Positions 44,812 through 54,740 of a DNA stretch of 64,000 nucleotides are shown here, in pieces. The notes beneath the pieces are model-generated. The model saw only the letters and a list, made by a program, of their open reading frames with translations, ran no database searches and was not told the origin of the DNA. The DNA comes from Symbiodinium natans (Eukaryota > Sar > Dinophyceae > Suessiales > Symbiodiniaceae), in the NCBI GenBank assembly GCA_905221605.1, contig CAJNDS010002104.1:247001-311000 (forward strand), given 5' to 3'. A program made the position numbers and the translations under genes. Position 1 is the stretch's first letter, and the number at the start of each line of letters is the position of its first letter.

Positions 44812-46280
44812 CTGAGATGGAGCAAGGGTCCGTTGGGTGAACTAAGAACACGTTGGCGACGGAGTCGAAGTTTCATTACTTTGTCACTGCTTCTGAGAGC
44901 CCGACCTCGGTCAGCAAGTGGTTGGCTGGAAATGAAGCAATCATCGCCTGAGCCAACGAGGCAAGAAAGTACAGGAGTTGACAGTCGGGCGGGGCTCTAT
45001 CTCAGGAGCTCCTGCCGATGCGACCGACAGTTGGATTTCAGATCCTGACGTCCACCACTTCACGTGAAGTTCCGGCCTTGTGCATCGCAAATATCGCGCT
45101 CTTGCACGCTGCGGCATCGGAACAATCGTGCGGTACTCGAAACGCAGATGAATGATGAGAATGTGCTGCTCATTTCTTGGCTGGGGCTGCGGCCGCCTCA
45201 TACCCTTTCAGGGTGCCTGAACCCACAGTGAAACATGGTGGTTTGCCTAGGTTTGCCTGATGAAGGTGTAGGAAACGGGGACTGGAAAGGGGGACTTAAG
45301 GGTGTGAACTTCGAATGCGGCCGTGACACCCATAACTGCCCAGGGCTGGGCATCCGCAGCCTGCCATGTACAGTCACTGGGGAGAATGCCCTCCGACACG
45401 CCTCTTTTAGGGGCAGTGTACACCTTTCGAACTTATAGCGACCGCCCGCGCAGCATTCCGCGCAACCAGCCTCCTTGACTCGGTCCAGAGTCATGCGCTT
45501 TGCAAGGTCCAGCCTCCAGGGTGCACATTACGGGTAGCGGCAGAGGATCACTTGGAACCTGGGCGCGTCCGAGTAGTGGACTCCTCTTGTTCCAGACCGT
45601 GGAAGGAGATGGCAAGCATTTCTTGCAGTACCTGCTGCGCTCAAAAGGGGAGTGCCTTATAAGCTTCGTATGAGTTAACTGCGACTGCACGTGTTCGATG
45701 GGCCCTCGCTGCGCGATGTGTCGATTTCAGAGCACTCAATAATCCGCTAGAGCACGGTCTGAGATGGTCGAGTCAGGGCATAGGCATATAGGGCATAGGC
45801 ATATAGGTGTCCCCATGCCCATGCCGACTGCCAAGTCCCAAAAGACCAGTTGCAACTCCAAACCCTTCGTGCGAAACATGAAGCTCGAGCTCCGTGCCTC
45901 TTCACAGCGATCTTTCCAACGATTCGGCTCGGTCTTAGCTTACACGCGCATGACGTTCGGCGAAGTCTTGAGCAAGCAATGCGATTAACCACTGTGCAGA
46001 GTAGGTGAGTGGGTACAGTACAGTTGGAAGCAGGGTTGCGGCATGCCCTATTCATGGCAAAACAAAGCGAAAGCTTCCAGTGAGCACACAAGTGGCCATT
46101 CGACGGCTAAAGCTAACATAGCAGCTGATACAGCTACCTATCGGCACCGGCCCAAGCTACCATTTACAAGATGCGCTAGTTGCAAGGCATGCCATGCATG
46201 TGTTTCCCCATCTTCGTATCCGGAACAGTGACACTTGCCTCGCGCAGGCTGCATCTGCACTCTCTAAAGCCCTGAAGCAC

Positions 46281-46450
46281 TCAAGCTCGAGTAAAGCTCG
46301 GCCAGATGTCCTCTGACTTGAGACGAGAAGCCATAATTGTCAGGCTTGTGATGGATACGGCCTCTCGGCCAGTGTCCTCAGGTGTTGGCGCGGTATGAAC
46401 CATATTGAGATTGGGCATGCGCGCCTGGCATTCCCGGTGGCCCACCGGGT
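46281..46450 (-). CDS. probable terminal exon, unidentified
   Basis: Frame DPVGHRECQARMPNLNMVHT, EDTGREAVSITSLTIMASR, KSEDIWPSFTRA, stop TGA at 46281. A TAG acceptor lies at 46451. No family recognised. Confidence 0.5.
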
Positions 46451-46918
46451 CTACGTATGCCAAGCGTCATATGAGTGGAGCGAGCAAGGGATCACGCCAG
46501 ATCGCCAACCTGCGATGTCACTTGTTCTATAGCACATCGCTTTTTCTCTCCTATCTTTGCGGTCCCCTGAGCATGAAAATAGGACAACGATAAATGAACA
46601 TTATCATGTAATAATCATTCATGTATTGTTTAATTATTAAATATATCAAAAACTGACTGCATGACGTGCGCCCTCTTTCGGTCAGAGGCTGCGGCGCGCG
46701 GAAAATCGAAGCCGCACGGCCTGCCGCACATTCATTGACACCACATGGACTGTCACTTAAGATTTAAGTACGCGCGGGCAGGACGGAAGACTGCATAACG
46801 CGAATGGTGGTCTCGCAGAGTTCACAGGACTTGCGTTCTACATGCTGCCAGCGTGGCGAAGAAAATAATCCACCCCAATACTGGGTACTGCTACGTTTGC
46901 AGGTGGAGTCCAGGCGTG

Positions 46919-47375
46919 CTATGTAGGAGTCAATGGGGCGGGAATGGAGGGGACTGCTCCGGCAAAGGCTTCTTCAAAAGCGGCAATTGGGCCCGAACAA
47001 GACCTGTTTGCTGACGCCTCCACGACTAGGCGCTGGCAAAGCCAGTCAGCAAGATCATCCGACGTCCTCACAACATGAACTCCGTAGCTACAGCCTTCCA
47101 CGGGAGCAAGATCCAAATACTAAATGCGTACGCAGCTGTTCAACTTGCAAGCGAGTCTCCTGGCCGGGTTCAGGGGCATCTTCACGGCCCAGGCAATCTG
47201 CCATGATCGAAGCGAGAGAGACGAGGGGCGCATGCTTGCATGGACTCTGGCACTCTTCGACCCAAGCCAGCGACCTACCCGTACAAACGCTCGACCCCTG
47301 AATTCTTGTCGTGAGCTGGACGGGCTGCTGTGGGGCCTGCATGCCCTGAAGCAAGTCGTTTGTTGAAACGTTGAC
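46919..47375 (-). CDS. 3' part of an unidentified gene, two frames
   Basis: An acceptor preceded by (CTTGC)n ends at 47376; the frame then reads VNVSTNDLLQGMQAPQQPV, SLAWVEECQSPCKHAPLVSL, LGREDAPEPGQETRLQVEQL to a stop at 47088. A second frame overlaps from 47116 (SYGVHVVRTSDDLADWLCQR, CSGPIAAFEEAFAGAVPSI) to a stop at 46919. The overlap of about 28 nt is too short for a normal intron, so a frameshift or assembly indel near 47090-47115 is likely. Confidence 0.55.
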
Positions 47376-47879
47376 CTGCCACTTGAACATGAAAGGCAAG
47401 GCAAGGCAAGGCAAGACTCGCGACTACACGTCACTTCGCACCGGCCGTGCAGGTGGCCGCAAAATCACGTACAATACTCGTATAGTTTCCCATCAGTGTG
47501 AGAGTGGCAGCTCTGCCTTGAGGTCGCTGCTCCAGTCTTTGAGTGCAGGCGCATCGCCTCAAACAAGAGGCTCGTTGTCTCTGCGCCGTGGTCAGACGCA
47601 CCCCACACCCAGGCACTGCCCAGACGTCATGTGAACAGTTCTCTGGAGCATCGAAGTCTTGGATGGTACCATGGCTAGTGACTGCTGCAAGGAATGTAAT
47701 GTAATCACTTAGTTGAGATATGCTGACATGCGCTCCCGATCCCGCGATTTGCCACGACGTCCCAAGAGAGACGTTTGGTCCGGACACGGCAAGAAATCAG
47801 AAAATGTGGCAGCATGTTACATAGCCTGTCCCGGGGCCATCGATCGGTTGCACATAGCCTGGGCCCAACACTGGCCATA

Positions 47880-48108
47880 TCAATTTCTGGTGGGTTTGGG
47901 GGGGTTCAAGTCTGGAAGACTACTGGGGCAAGATGGGACCAGCATATCCTCAAAGCAAGCCATCAAGAGAATGCCTGCCTTCGTCACATCAGAACTGATC
48001 ATATGCACGTTGCGCTTGGCAAGCAGATGCTCTTCTTCAATCTCCCTTGCTTCCCGATACGCAGTAGCTCGAAAGAGGATGCCCCAGAAAGAAACATGAG
48101 AGCCTCGC
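47880..48108 (-). CDS. exon of an unidentified gene
   Basis: Open minus-strand frame without a start codon: SFWGILFRATAYREAREIEE, EHLLAKRNVHMISSDVTK, AGILLMACFEDMLVPSCP, TGA at 47880. Plus-strand ORFs of 112 and 128 codons overlap but look less protein-like. Next upstream, 48459-48187 has a second open minus frame (KLMSTLGGFVACDEEGNGM) of uncertain status. Confidence 0.45.
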
Positions 48109-48962
48109 CTTGATCAAGCTTCAGTTGCGGACGCATCTACTCGGCTCCAAGTTCCAGCTGATGGTTCCGAAATCGAAGCCCGGACTTCAGGTTTCTGGAA
48201 GGTTTGGTTGGGGAGAATATGGCACTGAAGTACACGTGCTGACAGAATCTCGGCAGTCTTGGGAAAGGAAAGTCATGCCATTCCCCTCCTCGTCACAAGC
48301 AACGAAACCGCCTAAAGTTGACATCAGCTTCCAAGCGGGCTGCGTAGAGGGTTTTCGGTTCCTTGCTGGCGAGAGGCTGTGCAACACTGTGGGCCGACCA
48401 GCCACTGCTGGCCTACACTCAAGCCATATGGGAACAAACGAAACAAGCCATGGGCTCATTGCGACATGGCCTTATAGGACCGCCCAAAGAAGACCTATAT
48501 GTAGATTGGAGTAGTTGCATCAAACTGCAGGTGTGCTGTCCTAACCCGAGGTGTGAAGCCGCCGCTTGGCTATCTTGAATAGTTTGTGTAAACATCCTGT
48601 AGGCCTGTAGGGTTTGCAGGACGTGCTCAGGATAGGGTGCAGCCGCTGCGGTCATCAGCTTGTGACATTCGGAACATGTCTTCGATTTGCATGCATTACG
48701 GCACCACTTCTCAACACGGACTCACCTCGATCTTGCTTACAAGTACCATACAAGCCTCAGCAGCGAGGTGGCATCCAAGTCCCATGGTGGGCCGGTAGCC
48801 AGTCCTGCCTACAGTACACTGTCAGGTGTGCCATGCTTGATGTGCCAGCAATCACAGGAAACACATCACTTCGGAATGCAAGGAATGTGAGCTTCCCGGG
48901 GCTGGGACATTGGAGATGCCTGCAAAGGTCTGCTCCACCTGCAAGGTCACGAGCTGTTGGAC

Positions 48963-49902
48963 TCAGCGGTGTGCTAGGCAAGATGTCTCAAAGTGAACTT
49001 TCCCTGCTTGCTGCAGGCAGCAGGCTGCCAGGAGGCGGAGAAGCTGTGCAGCGTCCGGCTGATTGTATATGTATGCTTGCATGGTGAAAGCAGACTTGTG
49101 AGACTTCACTTTTGGAGCCTCTTGGACTGCACGGTCTTCATCCACATCTCCAACAATGAACAGGGTAGCGTTCTCGGGTACGTACCACCTAGGTCAGGGG
49201 CAGTGGGCGTGGCCGCTGTGGCTGTTCCGAGTGCTCACTGAGTCTGCTCTCGGAAAACCCACACCACAAGGGTGACTCTGAGGCGAGAGCCTGATGTGAA
49301 AGGACTGCAGGTCTTCAACTGTCCAGTTGGCGATCTGATGTTCCAAGCCTTGCACTGCAAGGCACAGAGAGAAGCCAGAGGCAGCCAGAGTCCAGTTAAA
49401 GGTCAGGAACGACCCAAAGCAGCACCAAGCAGCTGTGCACGCCCATACGTTTCCTGAGGTTTTCACCAATGGGAAACCTGACGTGGATAGGATTGTCCTC
49501 GTGCATTGCTGTCAGGAATTGCGTTTGCCTCGAGAGGTGTGGCTGCATGAACCCATCTGCGCACTGACTTTCCACTTGTATGGCATGCTGCCGACACGAT
49601 TTCAATCTCACTTGCCAGAGGAAAGCAAACCATGACACAGAAAGTGCGCACTGCCTCTGTTGCACATCTATACTAGGAATCCCTGGAAACTGGGTTGTGG
49701 GCAGGCGATACTGCACGTCGTTTACCATCTGGGCTTCAGAAAGGACTGCCGCGCGCTCCTGGATCGCCACACCATGCCCACGCACATCCAAGTAAAGCCT
49801 GACCCGCTCGACAAGTACAAGGGGACCTAACGGCAGCAGGAAGACCCAATCAACAAACAGCTTCAAAGGGCCAATCCTGACGGAGTGCTGGACGGTTGCC
49901 AT
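48963..49902 (-). CDS. four-exon gene with a clear ATG and stop, unidentified
   Basis: Exon 1 from ATG at 49902 (MATVQHSVRIGPLKLFVDWV, FLLPLGPLVLVERVRLYLDV) to a GTATAG donor at 49673; exon 2 about 49587-49467 (HAIQVESQCADGFMQPHLSR, AMHEDNPIHVRFPIGENLRK; GTGAAA donor); exon 3 49354-49265 (CKAWNIRSPTGQLKTCSPFT); exon 4 49172-48963 (NATLFIVGDVDEDRAVQEAP, AYIYNQPDAAQLLRLLAACC, stop TGA). Exon 1 has a hydrophobic stretch that could be a membrane anchor. Phase between exons 1 and 2 does not close with these edges, so at least one boundary is wrong. No family recognised. Confidence 0.55.
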
Positions 49903-50270
49903 TGTAAAACTACGTCACGCAGCTACATTGCTACATGCCCTTGCCGATCGCCACCCATCCTTTTCCACACGTTCCGGGCGAAAGGCGGGATTGAAACCTG
50001 TGTCGCCATCACAGTGCATACGTGCTACTAACAGACTGGGGCTTGACGGAGTCTGTGCTGTGGCGCAGCAGCAGGACACTTCAAGCACGGATAAGACGCG
50101 GGCCAATGTCTGCCAGCGCCTGCCAAAAAAGCGTTCACCGGCTTACGAGGCTTGACGAGGTGCCCGAGAAGCCTAGCCCCAACCCTCACAACTGTGCCCC
50201 GAAATCCTAAACCCTAAACCCTAGTTTCAATGCAGCCTGCGATGAACCCAAGGCCTGAAGCGACCCTGGC

Positions 50271-50373
50271 CTTGAACCCAACATGTTTCTGCCGACGTCG
50301 CAACATCCAAGCTCTTGGCCCTTGCCTCCAGTCCCTGGCTGAGATGCTCCGAGCCCAGGCTCAAATGGTAGAC
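50271..50373 (-). CDS. internal exon, unidentified gene
   Basis: GAG acceptor, then VYHLSLGSEHLSQGLEARAK and SLDVATSAETCWVQ, ending at a GC donor. Telomere-type units at 50205-50222 lie in the following intron and a MITE family 1 copy in the preceding one. Confidence 0.45.
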
Positions 50374-50417
50374 CTCCATGCTACATCCAAGAACAGACCA
50401 ACGCTTCTGGACATTTC

Positions 50418-50517
50418 TTGGGATGTTCCCGCTTCTACAAACAGTCCTTAGTAGGGAATATCGTACCCTTACTATAATCCCGAATAAGGACTGTTAGTAT
50501 AAGGGGAAACATCCCAA
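50418..50517. mobile_element. MITE family 1 type copy, perfect 8-bp target duplication
   Basis: 100 bp from TTGGGATGTTCCCGC to AAGGGGAAACATCCCAA, terminal repeats of about 30 bp. GACATTTC flanks both sides (50410-50417 and 50518-50525). Best-preserved copy of the family. Confidence 0.92.
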
Positions 50518-50757
50518 GACATTTCCAAGGGCTCGACGGTGTGGTTGAAGTCAGTGCAGGCATTGCTGGTCATGCCTGATGCTCAGCTTTCAATCTGCGA
50601 AAACAGCAGCACGATTCCTCCCCACGGCCTAGTTCACCTGATCTTGCCCAAACGCATGCACACAGCAGCTGGAAACCCCCCCCCCCCCACCCCCCTCCCC
50701 CAACCCTAAGCCCTTTTTCAAGCCTAAACCGGACCCTGAAGCCTGAACCCGAAACAG

Positions 50758-50875
50758 CACGCACGCACGCGCACGCGCACGCGCACGCGCACGCGCACGC
50801 GCACGCGCACGCGCACGCACACGCGCACGCACACGCGCACGCACACGCGCACGCACACGCACACGCACACACACG

Positions 50876-50912
<37 letters not shown>

Positions 50913-51407
50913 ACCCACCCACACACACACACACACACACCAAAAACACACACACCAAAAACACACACACCAAAAACACACACACCAAAAACACACACAC
51001 CAAAAACACACACACACACCAAAAACACACACACCAAAAACACACACACCAAAAACACACACACCAAAAACACACACACCAAAAACACACACACCAAAAA
51101 CACACACACCAAAAACACACACACCAAAAACACACACACCAAAAACACACACACCAAAAACACACACACACACACACCAAAAACACACACACACACACAC
51201 ACCAAAAACACACACACCAAAAACACACACACCAAAAACACACACACCAAAAACACACACACCAAAAACACACACCAAAAACACACACACCAAAAACACA
51301 CACACCAAAAACACACACACACACACCAAAAACACACACACCAAAAACACACACACCAAAAACACACACACCAAAAACACACACACACACACACCAAAAA
51401 CACACAC
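50758..51407. repeat. composite CA-rich satellite
   Basis: (GCACGC)n and (CACGCA)n at 50758-50880, (CA)n with CCCACC breaks to 50940, then about 30 copies of the 14-mer CCAAAAACACACAC to 51407. The 240-330-codon cysteine/valine ORFs on minus are frames of this repeat. Confidence 0.97.
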
Positions 51408-51558
51408 AACAATCCTTCTGGCAGCCGTGCAAGCGGCCCAGGCCACCACTCTGCAGTTGCATACGTCGCTCGGAGCCCAGGAAACACACCTCGAGTGAAG
51501 TCCGCAATTCTTACGTTAAGCGTGCGGGTGTCGGGCGAGCACATGTTGCAGTCCAAGT

Positions 51559-51786
51559 ATGCCAGACCCTCCTCTTGCTGCAGCTGCTGCTGCAGAATGC
51601 GACAACTCTTACAGCCTTACGGTGGTCAGTTCTCAAGATCCCTTGTTCACTATCGAGGAGGCTGCCCTCATGTCCAAAATCACATGTGGCATCCTGTACA
51701 TGGCACGGACTACTTGCACTTCCTACACTTTGCTCTGCTGCACCACACTGGCGCTTCAGGATGTAGATGAGGGACCTGCCTCGTGA
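51559..51786 (+). CDS. plus-strand ORF of uncertain reality
   Basis: 75 codons starting MPDPPLAAAAAAECDNSYSL and including FTIEEAALMSKITCGILYMA. Protein-like, but the complementary strand is also open over 116 codons and no family is recognised. From 51790 to 52150 I see nothing. Confidence 0.25.
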   Translation: MPDPPLAAAAAAECDNSYSLTVVSSQDPLFTIEEAALMSKITCGILYMARTTCTSYTLLCCTTLALQDVDEGPAS

Positions 51787-52157
51787 CGAAGATACAAGTT
51801 TCACAGGGATTGTTGGTTGCACTAGATGCCAACTTAGAACCAAGGCTTTGTGAGAACCCACCAGTCAAGTATGGAGATGATTATAGGACCACACAGACCA
51901 AGACTCCTTACAGATGATCTTGCAAAACAATCCGCAAATCATTGCTTTCATTCGCCAAACTGCGTAGCAAAAAGGTTTCATGGAGAGAGGCTGGGCTTCA
52001 TCATGAGTCAACAAACCCAGGCGACGGCTAACGCAGATAGAACTTGAAAGACATCTAGGCCAGTCTTCGCAACATTTTTTGGGCTACCTTGGATCTGTGG
52101 CTCAAATCAAATCTCTTCTCAGAAGCCTACAGATGACTTCCAAGCTACAGTATGTTT

Positions 52158-53393
52158 TCAGCCACGTGAAGTCGCAGATGAGTTCCGGCTTGCTTTGCGA
52201 AGCCTTGCTATGAACATGGCACCTGTAGCACTGAAGCGGGGATCAAACCTGCACGCACCGCGCAGGTTGAACGCAGGGGTGCATGGCACATGTCTGCCTT
52301 GTATTATGCAACGGGCATGTTCCGACAGTGTGCTTGCTGCATGGACAGCCTCCAATTCATTCAGGCTGCCGCTTGCTGATGCAGACTCGTCACACTTGCT
52401 GCCGCATATGGATGCATTGACGCCACTCTTCTCGCTTGTCATCTCCCAGGGCAGTTCGTCAAGCTCGGCGATTGGCTCCGTGTCCAGAAAGCGACGGACG
52501 ACCTCCTCGTTCTGTGCCTCGGAAAAACTGCATGTGGAGTACACTAGCACTCCATTTTCCTTGAGAAGCTCAAAGCCGCGTTTCAGAAGGTTGTACTGCA
52601 GTTCTGCTAGCTCCCCGCGCTTCTGCTTGCTCAACCAGGGCATGTGTTCCTCCAGCGTTTGTAGATTTGAGACGCGGCCACGATGATCGAAAAACTTGCG
52701 GATGTGCTTTAGCGAGCCATCATGAGCACATTCCGCATCGACAAGCACGCGATCGAAAAGCTCTGGAGCACCCGCAGCCTCTGTCTTCTGCCTCTTCCTT
52801 CTGCTCTGCTTTCTGTCACCACGAGTCAGCCCCTGAGACAAAAGCTCCTCTCCATCGTAGTTCCATGTCTGCCCATCTGCCAGCCAGAGCCCCTTCACAG
52901 ACTCCTGAACTTGACAACGCTTCACTTGACTTCTTGCGACTGTGAGGCGCTGATGCGAGCAGTCGATGCCGGTGACAAGGCAAACGTCAGCAAGGCAGCA
53001 GAGTTTCGTTCCAGGAGCACAGCAGATTTCTAGGACGTGTTCCCCCTGACATGGGCCTAAAGCCCAAACTGCCGCCAAGCTTGACGCATCCATACCAAAC
53101 ACAGACCCGCGCGCGTAAAGATCGCTCTTTCGGATGTTGGCCGTCTCAGGCACACGAAAGACTCGAAGCTTGGAGTCGGGCTTTGAGAAGTCCTCAAGCC
53201 ACCGAACTTCCAAAACTTCTTCTTTGGAGCAGGATAAGTGCGCCGCTATGGCTTCTGCATCTAACGATGGATCCCTGATCCGAACATAGCGCTCCTCCGT
53301 CACACTCAGTATGGCCTTGTACTCGTCGACGGTGAATGGACAGCTCCCCAGATAGTCATTGAAGATCTCCGGCAGCTCCAACGCGCTTGTCAT
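52158..53393 (-). CDS. NOL1/NOP2/Sun-family RNA cytosine-C5 methyltransferase
   Basis: A 411-residue intronless ORF from ATG at 53393. SAM-binding motif I is LEICCAPGTKLCCLADV (about residues 119-136), followed by TGIDCSHQRL. Motif IV is RVLVDAECAHDGSLKHI (about 212-228), where DAEC replaces the usual DAPC, and motif VI is VYSTCSFSEAQNEEVV (about 285-300), whose Cys is the catalytic nucleophile. An Arg/Lys-rich loop (GDRKQSRRKRQKTE) precedes motif IV. The C-terminal third ends FSATGAMFIARLRK, as in other family members. It probably methylates tRNA or rRNA cytosines with SAM; the DAEC-x-HDGS variant suggests a divergent subfamily. No intron is visible, unlike most neighbours. Confidence 0.93.
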   Translation of the reverse strand: MTSALELPEIFNDYLGSCPFTVDEYKAILSVTEERYVRIRDPSLDAEAIAAHLSCSKEEVLEVRWLEDFSKPDSKLRVFRVPETANIRKSDLYARGSVFGMDASSLAAVWALGPCQGEHVLEICCAPGTKLCCLADVCLVTGIDCSHQRLTVARSQVKRCQVQESVKGLWLADGQTWNYDGEELLSQGLTRGDRKQSRRKRQKTEAAGAPELFDRVLVDAECAHDGSLKHIRKFFDHRGRVSNLQTLEEHMPWLSKQKRGELAELQYNLLKRGFELLKENGVLVYSTCSFSEAQNEEVVRRFLDTEPIAELDELPWEMTSEKSGVNASICGSKCDESASASGSLNELEAVHAASTLSEHARCIIQGRHVPCTPAFNLRGACRFDPRFSATGAMFIARLRKASRNSSATSRG

Positions 53394-53591
53394 GTGGCTG
53401 CAGGACGCTCAGTTCAGTTGGAGCAAGGGGCCGGCGGCCGGCATAACATCTTGTGATAAATGTGAAAACCAGAGTGTAAACGCACATGAATACAAACATG
53501 TACAAACATACGTACATTTACCGCGGGAAAAGTTGTGTGTAGCAAAGCAGCAATGCAGAGAGGGTGCCATGCCTCGTGGCTTTCGGCAGGT

Positions 53592-53665
53592 TACAATTGC
53601 GAAGGGGTAGTCTTTGATCACCTCCCGCTTACTGAGCGGGTGCTCTACCAACCAAGCTAACGAGC
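53592..53665 (-). tRNA. tRNA-Thr(AGU)-like pseudogene or tRNA-derived SINE head
   Basis: On minus, GCTCGTTAGCTTGGTTGGTA fits the acceptor 5' strand, D-arm and A box, and CCCGC-TCAGTAA-GCGGG makes a five-pair anticodon stem with loop anticodon AGT. The T-arm (GGTGATCAAAGACTACC) is weak and the 3' acceptor strand does not pair with the 5' strand, and position 33 is C where T is expected. So a decayed tRNA or SINE promoter is likelier than a working tRNA. Confidence 0.5.
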
Positions 53666-54068
53666 AGGAAAACAGACATGGATGTTCCGCGAATAGGGGA
53701 ATCCCGGATTCACTCCCAAGAGACTCTAAACCAAGTCATTAGTTCGAGAGACTGCGGTGCGAGGATGACCCAAGTGTAGGGTTTCTTTCCCCTTGGACCA
53801 CTTCTCGGGTTTAGGGGTGTAGAGTCTCGCTCCCCAAGTTTCCGGCCTGCACTGCTGCTACCGTACCACTCTGCAGGGAAAGTCAAGGAGGCCTTCCGGG
53901 ATAGAGTTTGGGGAGGACGCCGGAGTTCTGAGGATCTGCTGAGGCCACGGGGCATTGGCTGACTCAAAAGAACAGCACGGCACTAGATTTAATTGCGTCA
54001 GGGTGTTCTATGCGTGTGTGGCACTTAGCTTGAGACTCCCCAGCAGAAGGAGACATGCTCTGGGGCGC

Positions 54069-54601
54069 CGGCATGCTCGAGCATGTGGGCCATGCCGCGT
54101 TGATTCTGCATTGGGTCGGCTATCCGAAGGCCCAAGTATGTTGACATACAAGCTGGGCATATGCGTCCACTCAGAAACATGGCTCTAGTTACGACGGTCA
54201 AAAACAAGCGGAAAGCACACACTCACACACAACATGCAAGGACTGACCGACTGCATCGGCATCTTTGCAGCATGACATTCATTACGTGCAGGCATGTAAG
54301 GCAAGAATATGCACACCTTCAGTCAGGGTCCTCTTCTTCATCGATGGACCCCACATGAAACTCCAGGTGCGCCTGATGCTCAGAGGCAACATCTGGCAAG
54401 GCAAAGCATGCACTCTCCCTGAACCACAGGGGTCCTTCTCATGAGCACGGGGGACTTCGAAAAGCGTTGCGTGCAACTTCGGCGCTCATGTTCTAGCCAT
54501 GATCATTCGATGCCCCAGGGTGAACCCTTGCCTCGACCCGTCCTGCTGGGACTTGATGGCGCAAAATCACGTAGCGCATGCCATTGGGCAGCACACCACG
54601 C
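54069..54601 (-). CDS. M16 (insulinase/pitrilysin-type) zinc metallopeptidase, N-terminal exons
   Basis: Three short exons keep frame: 54601-54532 (GVLPNGMRYVILRHQVPAGR; GC donor), 54372-54325 (AHLEFHVGSIDEEEDP; GA donor) and 54105-54069 (NQRGMAHMLEHA; GC donor). LPNG-x-RY-x-I, the V-x-x-GS-x-x-E strand and H-x-x-E-H (HMLEH) are the hallmark start of an M16 catalytic domain; the two His and the Glu are zinc ligand and catalytic residues. The third zinc ligand and the rest of the enzyme lie in exons I could not identify downstream, where sequence soon runs into the tRNA-like element and the methyltransferase gene, so the copy may be truncated. All three proposed donors are non-GT. Confidence 0.8.
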
Positions 54602-54640
54602 CTTGCAATGCAGAAGCAGGCTAACAAGATGTTGCCACGG

Positions 54641-54740
54641 GGGTTTACGAAAATAAGGGACTCCTAGTCTAGACCCCAAATAGTAGGATTCCCTTATAAT
54701 AAGGAACCGATAAGGTCCCCCTCATCTTCCACATGTCTAC
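54641..54740. mobile_element. MITE family 3 copy upstream of the M16 exons
   Basis: Starts GGGGGTTTACGAAAATAAGG, shares AGACCCCAAATAGTAGGATT with the copy at 5.1 kb; right end decayed. Confidence 0.65.

Noticed and set aside
50758-51407. CRISPR-like regular repeat array
   Set aside because: Units are contiguous without unique spacers, and the host is a eukaryote.
50570-51556. Minus-strand ORFs of 240-330 codons rich in Cys, Val and Phe
   Set aside because: Three frames are open at once because the 14-mer/CA satellite has no stops; the peptide repeats simply reflect the DNA repeat.
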